From an uncultured Kordia sp. (GTDB taxonomy: Bacteria > Bacteroidota > Bacteroidia > Flavobacteriales > Flavobacteriaceae), in contig NZ_CANLEA010000009.1 in NCBI RefSeq assembly GCF_947489565.1, positions 183,559-247,558 of the forward strand: a DNA stretch of 64,000 nucleotides, written 5' to 3'. Under the pieces are notes generated by a model. That model saw nothing but the letters and a program-made list of their open reading frames with translations, was not told where the DNA came from and ran no database searches. Below are positions 19,665 through 28,974 of this stretch, piece by piece. The translations under genes were made by a program, and so were the position numbers. Numbering within the stretch: the first letter of the stretch is position 1; each line of letters starts with the position of its first letter.

Positions 19665-19675
19665 AAAAATTAACA

Positions 19676-21361
19676 ATGAAAATAAAAAGTAATAAATTAT
19701 TTTGGTTGCTAGGTCTAATACTTGTATTCTCTTGTGAAACAACAGAATTAGATTTACTAGTTGATCCGAATGTACCAAGTCCAGAAGCACTGGATCCGGA
19801 TACAAACTTGAATTTCATCCAATTTCAGCTTGCAGAATTCTTTGAAAATGCAACTGAATCTGGAGCAGAAGCTGTACGTTTAGAGTATATGTTTGATGAA
19901 TACGACGTAAACTTTAACAACACAAACGCAAGTAACAGCGGAATGTGGACAACTGCATATGCTAACATTTTAAATGAAGTAGGAGCATTAATTCCTATTG
20001 CGACATCTTCATCACGTTTTAGACATATTGGAGTTGCTAGAATTATTAGAGCATACACCATGATGACTATGGTAGATTATTTTGGCGATGTTCCTTACAC
20101 AGAAGCACTACAAGGAGACAGCGGAATAGTATTCCCTGCAGTAGATGCTGGTTCTGATGTATACGATGCAGCTTTAGCTGAATTAGATCAAGCCTTAGTT
20201 GATTTTGCAAATATTGATGGAAACACTCCTAACTTTAATGACTTATATTATAGTGAAGGAGCAAGTAACACGATGCCAAACTGGACAAAGTTTGCAAATA
20301 CTTTAAAATTAAAGTACTACTTAAACAGAAGATTGATTGACCCAACAGGTTCAACTGCAGGAATCAATGCTTTATTAACTGGTGGAGATATTATCACTAC
20401 AAGTGCAGATGATTTTAAATGGTCTTCTGGAACATCAATAAATCCTCAAAGTAGACACCCATACTATGTTGAAGAGTACTCTGCAGCAAATACAGGTGAA
20501 TATATTCCTAACTATTTATCATGGGCGTTAACTGAAGAAAAAGGTGCTGATGATCCAAGATTAAGATACTACATATACAGACAAGTTAACTCTTTCCCTA
20601 CGGATGAGGCAACTTTGAATAATGAAATCGATTGTTGGAATAACCCAAGACCTGCAACTTACGCAGCTATTGATGCTATGCAAACAGTTCCATTACCATA
20701 TTGTTCTTTATTTGCACGAGGTGATGGATACTGGGGAAGAGATCATGGTAACAATGATGGTATTCCACCAGATAACGCTAAAAGAACTACTTTTGGAGTT
20801 TACCCTGTAGGAGGTCGTTTCGATGACAATGACGCACAAGGTATTGATGACAATGAAGGATTACAAGGTGCTGGAATTTGGCCAATTATGATGGATTCAT
20901 TTGTATACTTCATGAGAGCGGAAGCTGCATTATTCTTAGGAACTTCTGATAGTGACTCTGCTATGTTAGAGCAAGCAATCAGATCATCTATGGCAACAGT
21001 AACTTCATTTTTACCAAACCCAGGAGATTTCACAAATACTGCTTCAGCTGCAGATATTGACACTTATGTAAATACTGTAATGGCTGCTTATATGGCTGCT
21101 ACTAGTAATGCTGAAAGAATGGAAATCATTGGTAAAGAATACTGGATTGCTATGTATGGTAATGGAGTTGAAGGATATAACTTATACAGAAGAACTGGTG
21201 CTCCAGGAAACTTACAACCTACTTTATTAGGTACAAGTACATTCCCAAGATCATTCCTGTATCCAAATGTTACAGTTGATAGAAACATAAATATTTCTCA
21301 AAAACCAGGACTTGCTGTACAAGTATTTTGGGATAATAATCCTGCTGGATTTATTCAATAA
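19676..21361 (+). CDS. SusD/RagB-family outer-membrane lipoprotein (locus 1, SusD-like_2 type)
   Basis: A 561-residue lipoprotein; lipobox ending at Cys20 (LILVFSC). The early region (VDPNVPSPEALDPDTNLNF) and the YFGDVPYTEALQG helix match the SusD-like_2 branch of SusD proteins, which form the lid on SusC and bind the nutrient. The start at 19676 was chosen because it gives a proper lipoprotein signal and follows the susC stop by 11 bp; an upstream in-frame TTG at 19619 lies inside susC. The C-terminal YNLYRRTGAP..FPRSFLYP is also typical. Probably surface exposed with its SusC. Confidence 0.92.
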   Translation: MKIKSNKLFWLLGLILVFSCETTELDLLVDPNVPSPEALDPDTNLNFIQFQLAEFFENATESGAEAVRLEYMFDEYDVNFNNTNASNSGMWTTAYANILNEVGALIPIATSSSRFRHIGVARIIRAYTMMTMVDYFGDVPYTEALQGDSGIVFPAVDAGSDVYDAALAELDQALVDFANIDGNTPNFNDLYYSEGASNTMPNWTKFANTLKLKYYLNRRLIDPTGSTAGINALLTGGDIITTSADDFKWSSGTSINPQSRHPYYVEEYSAANTGEYIPNYLSWALTEEKGADDPRLRYYIYRQVNSFPTDEATLNNEIDCWNNPRPATYAAIDAMQTVPLPYCSLFARGDGYWGRDHGNNDGIPPDNAKRTTFGVYPVGGRFDDNDAQGIDDNEGLQGAGIWPIMMDSFVYFMRAEAALFLGTSDSDSAMLEQAIRSSMATVTSFLPNPGDFTNTASAADIDTYVNTVMAAYMAATSNAERMEIIGKEYWIAMYGNGVEGYNLYRRTGAPGNLQPTLLGTSTFPRSFLYPNVTVDRNINISQKPGLAVQVFWDNNPAGFIQ

Positions 21362-21371
21362 AAAATAAATT

Positions 21372-22274
21372 ATGAAAAATAAATTTTTAAAAACAATCGT
21401 AGCTTTGAGTGCTGTTTGCATAGCATTCTATAGCTGTAAAGATGACGATACGTTACCTGTTGATTTTGATGATTTGATCAATACAGGAGTCCCTTTTGCT
21501 TCGGAGATTACAACAAATGGTTCTACTAACGTAAATAAATTAGACCCAGGTAGCTCAGGTTTCTCTAAAGATTATCAGTTAATTTCTCCTGCTGGAGGTA
21601 CTGATATTTCTAAAGTTGAAGTATACGTAAGTATTGCTGGACAAAATGTTACAGCGGCTGAAGCTTTATTAACTACTCTTGAATCTTCAAGCTTTACAAA
21701 TGCTGACGGAGGATATCCTGAAGTAAATATCGCGTATGATGGAGCTTCTATAATTGCTGCTTTAGGAATTAATGCTGCAGATTTAGAAGGTGGTGATACT
21801 TTCGATTACAGATTAGCATTAACAAATCCGCAAGGAACATTTTCGGATGTAAGTGCTAACTTTGACAACCAATCGGCTGATCATACTTTTTCATCAACTG
21901 TAGTTTGTGACTCTCCTACGTTGCCTGCTGGTGACTGGGTAATTGACATGCAAGATTCATATGGTGACGGATGGCAACCAACTACCGGTAATGGTGGTGG
22001 ACCTGGAATTACTGTTACATTAAGTGACGGAACTGTTATTGAAATAGGACTTTGTACTCCGTATGAACCACCTGGATATCCATGTACAACTGGAGTTAGT
22101 TCAGGTACTGCAACTATTACTATTCCTGCGGGAGTAAGTGGTGACTGGGTATTTAATGGTGATTTTTGGGGAGAAATGTCTTTCCAAATCTATGGACCAA
22201 GTGGTAGTACTGTAGCTACAGGAACTGCTGGCTCAGGAGCTGGACCTATTGCATTAAACCTATGTAATGAATAA
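21372..22274 (+). CDS. Accessory lipoprotein of SusCD locus 1
   Basis: A 300-residue lipoprotein (lipobox ending at Cys22, followed by KDDD, an acidic stretch like Bacteroidota surface-export signals). The middle and end are rich in Gly, Thr, Ser and Asp and look like beta-sandwich repeats. A DMQDSYGDGWQPTTGNGGG segment with the DSYGDGW motif occurs at about residue 193, a motif seen in other secreted Bacteroidota proteins, possibly metal binding. The place after susD suggests a SusE/F-like ligand-binding role. It starts 10 bp after the susD stop and is followed by a strong terminator. No specific family could be named. Confidence 0.75.
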   Translation: MKNKFLKTIVALSAVCIAFYSCKDDDTLPVDFDDLINTGVPFASEITTNGSTNVNKLDPGSSGFSKDYQLISPAGGTDISKVEVYVSIAGQNVTAAEALLTTLESSSFTNADGGYPEVNIAYDGASIIAALGINAADLEGGDTFDYRLALTNPQGTFSDVSANFDNQSADHTFSSTVVCDSPTLPAGDWVIDMQDSYGDGWQPTTGNGGGPGITVTLSDGTVIEIGLCTPYEPPGYPCTTGVSSGTATITIPAGVSGDWVFNGDFWGEMSFQIYGPSGSTVATGTAGSGAGPIALNLCNE

Positions 22275-22300
22275 AATCAATAGATTTTAATATAATAGAG

Positions 22301-22337
22301 CTGCCTTTGAAATTTATTCAAAGGCAGTTTTTTTTTT
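22301..22337 (+). terminator. Rho-independent terminator of SusCD locus 1
   Basis: Perfect 11-bp stem (CTGCCTTTGAA at 22301-22311, complement at 22317-22327) with a 5-nt loop, followed by a run of ten T residues. It ends the susC-susD-lipoprotein operon 26 bp after the last stop. Confidence 0.93.
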
Positions 22338-22401
22338 AGTTATTATTCTTTACTTTTCGCGACTAAAATCTAAGACTTAGATTCTATCAAGATGAAACGC
22401 T

Positions 22402-24045
22402 ATGAAAAATCAAATGAAAAGTAAACTCTTTTTGTGTTGCTCCCTGTTATTTTTTATTACATCAAAAGCCCAGAATACAATAGGCACAATAACAAATACT
22501 CAAGGAACTTTTAATGGATATACACTCTATGCACCTGCAGGTCATACAGAAACTTACTTAATTAACAATTGTGGAGAAATTATCAATCAATGGACAAGTA
22601 CTGTAGCTCCAGGAAATGCCGTATATCTTCTTGAAAACGGGAATCTACTTAGAGCAGGTAGAATCAGCAATCCTGACATAAACTTTGGAGGTGTTGGTGG
22701 AAAAGTTGAACTATTTGATTGGGACAGTAATTTACTTTGGGAATACACCTACTCTACCACTACAGTCTCTCAACACCATGATGTATTTCCTATGCCAAAT
22801 GGCAATATTCTTATGTTAGCGGTAACCACAATGACAGAAGCTGAGGCAATCCAAGCGGGTAGAAATCCAGCTAATATTACTCAAGGAAAATTATTCAATG
22901 AACAAATTTTAGAACTAGAACCTGTTGGAACTGACAGTGCAAATATTGTTTGGGAATGGAATGTTAACGATCATTTCATTCAAGATCATGACCCAACAAA
23001 AGATAATCATGGCGTTGTAGAAGATAATCCTCAATTATTAGATATAAACTTTTTAGGGAATTCCGCAGGAAATGCCAATTGGCTCCATTATAACTCGATT
23101 CAATACGATGAACGACTAGATCAAATTGTCATCAGTTCAAGATTATTAAGTGAAATTTACATCATTGATCATAGCACTACAACTGCTGAAGCTGCTACCA
23201 ATACAGGCGGCGATCGCGGCAAAGGAGGTGATTTTTTGTATCGTTGGGGAAATCCACAAGCATACAAAAGAGGTACTCCAGATGATCAAAAACTATTCGG
23301 TCAACATTATCCTCATTTCATTCCAGATGGATTGGACGATGCTCGAAAAATAATTTTGTTTAACAATGGTTTTAACCGTATTCCAAGCGTATCACAAATA
23401 GATATTATTACACCGCCAGAAGATTCTGAAGGAGTTTATAGCTACACTTCTGGTACAGCTTATGGCCCAATAAATACTGATTATACATACAAAGCTGCCG
23501 TTGAAACAGATTTTTATTCAAGAATTCTATCTAGTGCACAACGTTTACCAAACGGAAACACACTTATTTGTGATGGAGATGACGGCTACTTTTTTGAAAT
23601 CACACCAGATGAAGAAATTGTATGGGAATACATAAATCCCGTTACACCAACTGGAATTTTATCTCAAGGAGATGATTCAACCGCTTCACCAAACTTAACA
23701 TTTAGAGTTTTACGATATGCTGCTGACTATCCTGCTTTTGATGGACGCACACTGACAGCTGGAGCCGCTGTTGAACAAAACCCTGATTTAACAGGATGTA
23801 CTATTCTAAGCACTCCAGAATCAGAACTTGCAGACTTAAGCATCATTCCAAATCCAGTAAAAAACTCCATATCAATTACAGGTGCTATTTCTGTAGACAA
23901 AGTAGAAATTTATTCTACCTTAGGTCAACTAATACATTCTACCCAAAAAAGAAATATAGATTTTAGCAATCAACGTGCAGGTCTTTACATTCTCAAAATT
24001 TATTCAGACAATAAAATAATGACCTCAAAAATCATCAAAAAATAA
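22402..24045 (+). CDS. Arylsulfotransferase-like secreted protein with T9SS sorting domain
   Basis: A 547-residue protein with an N-terminal signal (about 24 residues, ..ITSKAQ). The body has repeated beta-propeller blades with motifs of the arylsulfotransferase (ASST) family, such as NCGEIINQW, QHHDVFPMPNGNILML, VWEWNVNDH, NWLHYNSIQYDE and PNGNTLICDGDDGYFFEITP. The last about 70 residues (SIIPNPVKNSISI, VEIYSTLGQLI, AGLYILKIYSDNKIMTSKII) form a type A C-terminal sorting domain for type IX secretion. It probably acts outside the cell. ASST enzymes move sulfate between phenols, but many Bacteroidota relatives are uncharacterised. Its own transcription unit: terminators lie on both sides. Confidence 0.75.
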   Translation: MKNQMKSKLFLCCSLLFFITSKAQNTIGTITNTQGTFNGYTLYAPAGHTETYLINNCGEIINQWTSTVAPGNAVYLLENGNLLRAGRISNPDINFGGVGGKVELFDWDSNLLWEYTYSTTTVSQHHDVFPMPNGNILMLAVTTMTEAEAIQAGRNPANITQGKLFNEQILELEPVGTDSANIVWEWNVNDHFIQDHDPTKDNHGVVEDNPQLLDINFLGNSAGNANWLHYNSIQYDERLDQIVISSRLLSEIYIIDHSTTTAEAATNTGGDRGKGGDFLYRWGNPQAYKRGTPDDQKLFGQHYPHFIPDGLDDARKIILFNNGFNRIPSVSQIDIITPPEDSEGVYSYTSGTAYGPINTDYTYKAAVETDFYSRILSSAQRLPNGNTLICDGDDGYFFEITPDEEIVWEYINPVTPTGILSQGDDSTASPNLTFRVLRYAADYPAFDGRTLTAGAAVEQNPDLTGCTILSTPESELADLSIIPNPVKNSISITGAISVDKVEIYSTLGQLIHSTQKRNIDFSNQRAGLYILKIYSDNKIMTSKIIKK

Positions 24046-24090
24046 ACAATCTTTTATACAAAATTGACACTCTAGTCAATTGCATCATTA

Positions 24091-24130
24091 AAACTCAATA
24101 ATTCATCTGTTTTGAATTATTGAGTTTTTT
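24091..24130 (+). terminator. Rho-independent terminator of the arylsulfotransferase-like gene
   Basis: Perfect 15-bp stem (AAACTCAATAATTCA at 24091-24105 and its complement at 24113-24127) with a 7-nt loop, followed by T residues to 24130. AT-rich but long, located 45 bp after the stop codon. Confidence 0.85.
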
Positions 24131-24345
24131 GTATTTCATACTAAAATCAGAAAAGTATCGACTTGTTAACCAGTTTTTTATCAATCCGTTAAAATATTTA
24201 ACAAAAGCTTCTCGCTTTGATAATTTTAAGAATAATACCTCCGCATCACCCTCATTTCTACACCTATACCCTTATAAATTAGTGTAAAATAAACCTCGTT
24301 TTTCAAAAAAACTTACGCTATCAAAGCATTTTTAAGAAAAAAAAA
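24131..24345. other. Non-coding stretch before the second susC
   Basis: AT-rich sequence between the terminator at 24091-24130 and the promoter element at 24348-24376. I see no ORF of size. A small stem AAAGC-TTCTC-GCTTT lies near 24205-24220. It may hold upstream regulatory sites for the SusCD operon, but nothing specific is recognisable. Confidence 0.4.
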
Positions 24346-24376
24346 TTGGATTATTAACATATAATTAGGATTTTTG
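24346..24376 (+). promoter_or_regulatory. Promoter-like element before the second susC
   Basis: TTG at 24346-24348, a 20-bp spacer and GATTTTTG at 24369-24376, close to the Bacteroidota TTG/TANNTTTG promoter. It can also be read as GGATT (24348-24352) with GATTTTT 21 bp further. The sequence from here to the start codon is nearly identical to that before the first susC, including TAGCTAATTCAAATAA. Confidence 0.6.
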
Positions 24377-24405
24377 GCGATAGCTAATTCAAATAAATTA
24401 AAAAA

Positions 24406-27400
24406 ATGAGAACAAAGTTTAGTGGAATTCTAACGCTATTCCTAGCGTTATTTGTGCAAATTCTGTTTGCACAACAACAGACTGTCTCAGGTACGGTTAC
24501 CGATGACACAGGTATGCCGCTGCCAGGAGCAACTGTTTTGATTAAAGGTACTACTACAGGTAAGACTACTGATTTCGATGGAAATTATTCTATTAAAGCT
24601 AATAACGGGCAAACGCTTGTATTTAGTTATGTAGGATATACAAACCAAGAAATTAAGGTTACGTCTGCAACTATCAATGTACAATTAAAGCAAGGTGAAG
24701 CTTTGGAAGCTGTAACAGTTGTCGCTTATGGTGGAGCTGTAAACAGTGCTAAGGTAGCATCTGCAATTGCTACGGTTGATGGTTCAACAATCGAACAAGT
24801 TCCAATTAACTCGTTAGACCAGGTACTTCAGGGTGCTGCTGCCGGGGTAAATGTGAACACAGGTTCTGGACAACCAGGTCAATCTGCAACAATTATCATT
24901 AGAGGTCGTGGATCTTTACAAGGAGATATTGAGCCGTTATTCGTAATTGATGGTGTACCAGTAGATCAAGATAACTTTAGAAGTTTAAACCAAAATGACA
25001 TCGAATCTTTATCAGTATTAAAAGATGCGGCTGCAACAGCTATCTACGGTAACAGAGGTGCCGGTGGTGTTGTAATCGTAACTACTAAGAAAGGTAAGAA
25101 AGGATCTGGAGTAAACATTCAGTACAGAACGCTTTATGGTGTTGCTGTAAAACCTAAAACTAGATTTGAGGTTATGAATGCAAGCCAGTTTTTAACTTTC
25201 CAAAGAGATTTATTACCAGGAACACAATTTGGTGATGGATTATCTGATACGCAGATCGCTGCTATTGCTGGTCAAACAAATACAAACTGGTCAGATGTGT
25301 TTTTCCAACAAGGAACAACTCTCTCTCACGAGATTAGTATTTCTACAGGTAATGAGAATACAAGCTCATATACATCTGCTCAATACTACAAGCAAGAAGG
25401 TATCACTCTTGGTAGTGATTTAAAGCGTTTCTCTTTCAGAAACAACTTCAATGGAAGTTCAGAGAGCAAGAAATTTAACTATGGTACTACTTTAACATTA
25501 AACCACTCGGTAAGTAACTTTATTGTGGATGCTGCCAGAGGAGGAAATACAGGTGGTCAGTTAGATAACCCGTTCTTAGTACCTTACATTGGTCTTCCTT
25601 ACTTAAACAGATATAACCCTGATGGAAGTTTAAATACTTTCGGTACTGTACGAAGTGGAGCAGTTGATGCAAATGGAAACCAAGTGAATGCAAATGGATT
25701 CTTAAACACTCCATTCTTAGCATTAAACACTGCAAGATTTAATACTGACCAAGAAACTGAAATTAAAGCAGTAGGTAGTATTAATGCAGATTACAACTTT
25801 GCTAAGAATTTAACTATTGGTGGATCTGTTGGTATTGACTATACAAATATCGAATTATTACAGATTACTACTCCAGGAAGTATTAGAGGTTTAATTACTC
25901 CTAATCAAGGTTCTGAGATTAAAGGGTCTCAAAGTGAAACATTCTTTAGAGATGCTAACTTTATCTTGAATGCTTTCTTAAGATATCAAAATGACATTAC
26001 TGATAAATTAAGTTTATCTGCTTCTCTTTATGGTGAGTACAACTATTCAAACACTCAATCTGCTGGATTTACAGCATTTGGTTTGAATCCTGCTTTACCA
26101 GGTTCTTCTGCTGGTTTTACTAGTGGAAACACACAAGAAGGAGACGATACAAACGGTGATGGTATTTTAGATGCAGAAACAGAACTTGCTTTGAACTATG
26201 TTCCAGGTGTTGCTTCTTCTGAAAGCGAACTTGCTTTAGCTTCTGTATTCGCAACGTTAGACTTAGATTATGATGGAAAGTACGGTTTCTCTGGAACAAT
26301 CAGACGTGACCAAACTTCTCGTTTCCCTAAGAACTCAACAGGTACATTCTGGTCTGTTGCAGGTCGTTGGAATATTGATAACGAAGACTTCATGAGTGAT
26401 GTAGATTTCATCAACGCTTTAAAAATTAGAGCTAGTTATGGAGTTGTAGGTAACCAAGGAGTTGGTAGCCGTTATCAAGGTTTACAAACTGTTGCTGCAA
26501 ATCCAACTAGTTACCAGTTAGGTACTGGATACGGTTTAGGAGGATTAGTAGATGAAGATATCAAATGGGAAACAACAAATCAGTTAAACATTGGTTTAAG
26601 TTTTGGACTTTGGAATAATAGATTATCTGGAGAGTTTGATTACTATAACAACTTAACAGACGAGTTATTCTCTAACAATGCACCATTATCTGTTGCACAA
26701 ACAGGATACAATACTGTAATTACAAACATCGGTAGTATGAGAAACTCTGGTTTCGATTTACAAATTGCTTATGATGTATTAAGAAAGTCTCAAACTAACC
26801 CTTGGGCTATTACAGTACGTGCAAATGGTAACTACAACAAAAACAGAGTTGAAGAATTACCAGTTGGATTTACAGGAAACACGTTACGTACTACAGAAGG
26901 TCGTCAAGCATTGACATGGCATGATGTAAGATGGGCGGGAGTAGATCCTTCAAATGGTCAACCACTATACTATGACATAAATGGTAACATTACGAACGAT
27001 TACGATCCTAATAATGCTGTTTATTTAGACAAAAACTTTGACCCTTCATATACAGGAGGTTTCGGAGCTGACATTTCTTACAAAGGATTCTCTTTAAATA
27101 CATTATTCTCTTTTGCAGCTGACAGATGGAGACGTAATGGATCTTTAGCAATTATTGAAGATGCTTCTTTAGCTGGTTTTGCTAACCAATCTATCACTAT
27201 GTTAAATGCTTGGACTACTCCAGGTCAAGTAACAGATATTCCAAGATTGAGTTTCCAAGGTCGTGCTGAAATTGGAGATCGTTATATTGAAGATGCATCA
27301 TTCTTGCGTTTAAGAAATGTTACATTATCATACACAGTTGACTCTAAAGTTTTAGAGAAAACAAATATCTTTTCTGGAATGAGAGTTTATGTTCAAGGTA

Positions 27401-27519
27401 CAAACGTATTAACTTGGACTAAGTGGAGAGGATTTGATCCTGAAGGTAACCAATCTGGAGGTTTCTTCGATTATCCTATTCCAAGAACATTCTCTTTAGG
27501 ATTTGACTTAAACTTTTAA
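24406..27519 (+). CDS. SusC/RagA-family TonB-dependent outer-membrane transporter (locus 2)
   Basis: A 1037-residue transporter. Signal peptide nearly the same as in the first SusC (MRTKFSGILTLFLALFVQ). Carboxypeptidase regulatory-like domain at about 26-100 (SGTVTDDTGMPLPGATVLIK, DFDGNYSIKANNGQTLVFSY), TonB-box-like AVTVVAYG, plug with ATIIIRGRGSLQGDIEPLFV and the SusC signature ATAIYGNRGAGGVVIVTTKKG, then the barrel ending in Phe. A DDTNGDGILDAETEL acidic loop near residue 582 resembles a calcium-binding loop. It is followed 15 bp later by its susD. Substrate unknown. Confidence 0.95.
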   Translation: MRTKFSGILTLFLALFVQILFAQQQTVSGTVTDDTGMPLPGATVLIKGTTTGKTTDFDGNYSIKANNGQTLVFSYVGYTNQEIKVTSATINVQLKQGEALEAVTVVAYGGAVNSAKVASAIATVDGSTIEQVPINSLDQVLQGAAAGVNVNTGSGQPGQSATIIIRGRGSLQGDIEPLFVIDGVPVDQDNFRSLNQNDIESLSVLKDAAATAIYGNRGAGGVVIVTTKKGKKGSGVNIQYRTLYGVAVKPKTRFEVMNASQFLTFQRDLLPGTQFGDGLSDTQIAAIAGQTNTNWSDVFFQQGTTLSHEISISTGNENTSSYTSAQYYKQEGITLGSDLKRFSFRNNFNGSSESKKFNYGTTLTLNHSVSNFIVDAARGGNTGGQLDNPFLVPYIGLPYLNRYNPDGSLNTFGTVRSGAVDANGNQVNANGFLNTPFLALNTARFNTDQETEIKAVGSINADYNFAKNLTIGGSVGIDYTNIELLQITTPGSIRGLITPNQGSEIKGSQSETFFRDANFILNAFLRYQNDITDKLSLSASLYGEYNYSNTQSAGFTAFGLNPALPGSSAGFTSGNTQEGDDTNGDGILDAETELALNYVPGVASSESELALASVFATLDLDYDGKYGFSGTIRRDQTSRFPKNSTGTFWSVAGRWNIDNEDFMSDVDFINALKIRASYGVVGNQGVGSRYQGLQTVAANPTSYQLGTGYGLGGLVDEDIKWETTNQLNIGLSFGLWNNRLSGEFDYYNNLTDELFSNNAPLSVAQTGYNTVITNIGSMRNSGFDLQIAYDVLRKSQTNPWAITVRANGNYNKNRVEELPVGFTGNTLRTTEGRQALTWHDVRWAGVDPSNGQPLYYDINGNITNDYDPNNAVYLDKNFDPSYTGGFGADISYKGFSLNTLFSFAADRWRRNGSLAIIEDASLAGFANQSITMLNAWTTPGQVTDIPRLSFQGRAEIGDRYIEDASFLRLRNVTLSYTVDSKVLEKTNIFSGMRVYVQGTNVLTWTKWRGFDPEGNQSGGFFDYPIPRTFSLGFDLNF

Positions 27520-27534
27520 ATAAAAAAATAAAAA

Positions 27535-28956
27535 ATGAAAAAATATTTTCTAATACCAATTATTGTTACCTTACTTTTCACAGTAAGTTGTGATGATCAA
27601 TTAGAACGTTTTCCAGTCGATACATTAGTTGAAGAAACCGCCTTTCAACAAGTATCAGATTTAGAAAATGGACTTCGTGGAGCTATTAACAGTATCAACC
27701 GTGGAGGTGGATTAGCAAGTTTAATTGCATTTAACTCTATCTTTACTGATAACTGTAAAGTAGGAGTTGATAACGGTGGGCAGCAAATCGCGCTTATCAA
27801 TCAAGTATTAAACTCTCAAGGTGGTGACCAAGGAACTTGGACTGACAGATACAATGCTATCAACAACTTTAACCGTCTTTTAGCAGCTGCTAGTACTATC
27901 GCTCCTCAAGCAGGAGAACAAGACACGTATGATAACATCTTAGCGCAAGCATATGCTTTTAGAGCTTACTTACACTTTGATTTATTAACATACTATGCTG
28001 AAGATTTATTAAATCCTTCATCATTAGGTGTATACTACCAAAATGTAGTAGCTACTTCAGGTTTCCCAGCTAGAAATACAGTTGGAGAAGCTTTAACTGA
28101 AATCGAAAATGATCTTACATTAGCAGCAAGCTTAATGCCTGCTAGTTCAACTGATGTAAACTTTGCAACTCAAGACTTCATTACATTCTTAAGAGCAAGA
28201 GTAGCATTATACACTGGTGATTACACTACAGCAATTTCAAATGCTAACACTATCATTTCTAACTATACACTTGCTAACCAAGCTCAGTATACTTCAATGT
28301 TTGCTGGAGACGGTGATACAACTGAAGTAATCTTCAAGTTTGACAATGTTTTAGGAAACAATGCTGCTATCGCATTCAACTGGATCTTTACAGGTACAGG
28401 TGGTAGTTTCATGGAAATGTCTAATGGATTATTTAATTCATTTTCTGCAGGTGATATTCGTCGTACTGTAAATCTTGATCCTACTAGTGATCCAGGGGCT
28501 AGCCCTACATTATTAGTTGTTGGAAAGTATCCACCAAACGCGGATACTAACTATATCAATGACTACAAAGCAATGAGACTTTCTGAAATGTATTTAATCA
28601 GAGCTGAAGCTCACGCTAGAAAAGCTGCACCTGATTTTGCTGCTGCTGCTGCTGATGTTGCTGCACTTAGAACTGCTAGATTTGGTTCTGCTCAAACTGT
28701 AGCTACGTATACTTCTTTAAATGAAGCTATCACAAACATCAAAGCTGAAAGAAGAATTGAATTATGTTTTGAAGGTTTCAGATATGTTGATATCAAGAGA
28801 TATAGAAACATCTTAAACACTGGAATCGAAAGACTTCCTGTTGATTGTGAAACAGTACCATGTACTTTAGCGGTTTCTTCTGAGAAATTTACATTCCCAG
28901 TTCCTCAAGCTGAAATCAACGCAAATCCTAATATGGTTCAAAACTCTGGATACTAA
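27535..28956 (+). CDS. SusD/RagB-family outer-membrane lipoprotein (locus 2)
   Basis: A 473-residue lipoprotein (lipobox ending at Cys19, FTVSC, then DDQLE). Classical SusD arrangement: FPVDTLVEETAFQQVSDLEN near the N-terminus, the TPR helices including AQAYAFRAYLHFDLLTYYAE, and the C-terminal SusD/RagB domain with YLIRAEAHARK and ERRIELCFEGFRYVDIKRYR. It forms the ligand-binding lid of the upstream SusC. A different SusD branch from that in locus 1, so the two loci are not simple duplicates. Confidence 0.93.
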   Translation: MKKYFLIPIIVTLLFTVSCDDQLERFPVDTLVEETAFQQVSDLENGLRGAINSINRGGGLASLIAFNSIFTDNCKVGVDNGGQQIALINQVLNSQGGDQGTWTDRYNAINNFNRLLAAASTIAPQAGEQDTYDNILAQAYAFRAYLHFDLLTYYAEDLLNPSSLGVYYQNVVATSGFPARNTVGEALTEIENDLTLAASLMPASSTDVNFATQDFITFLRARVALYTGDYTTAISNANTIISNYTLANQAQYTSMFAGDGDTTEVIFKFDNVLGNNAAIAFNWIFTGTGGSFMEMSNGLFNSFSAGDIRRTVNLDPTSDPGASPTLLVVGKYPPNADTNYINDYKAMRLSEMYLIRAEAHARKAAPDFAAAAADVAALRTARFGSAQTVATYTSLNEAITNIKAERRIELCFEGFRYVDIKRYRNILNTGIERLPVDCETVPCTLAVSSEKFTFPVPQAEINANPNMVQNSGY

Positions 28957-28974
28957 TAACTAAAAAAAAAAGTA

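Noticed and set aside
19619..19675. Upstream start for the first SusD (in-frame TTG inside susC)
   Set aside because: It would add 19 residues before a perfect lipoprotein signal peptide; the ATG at 19676 fits better.
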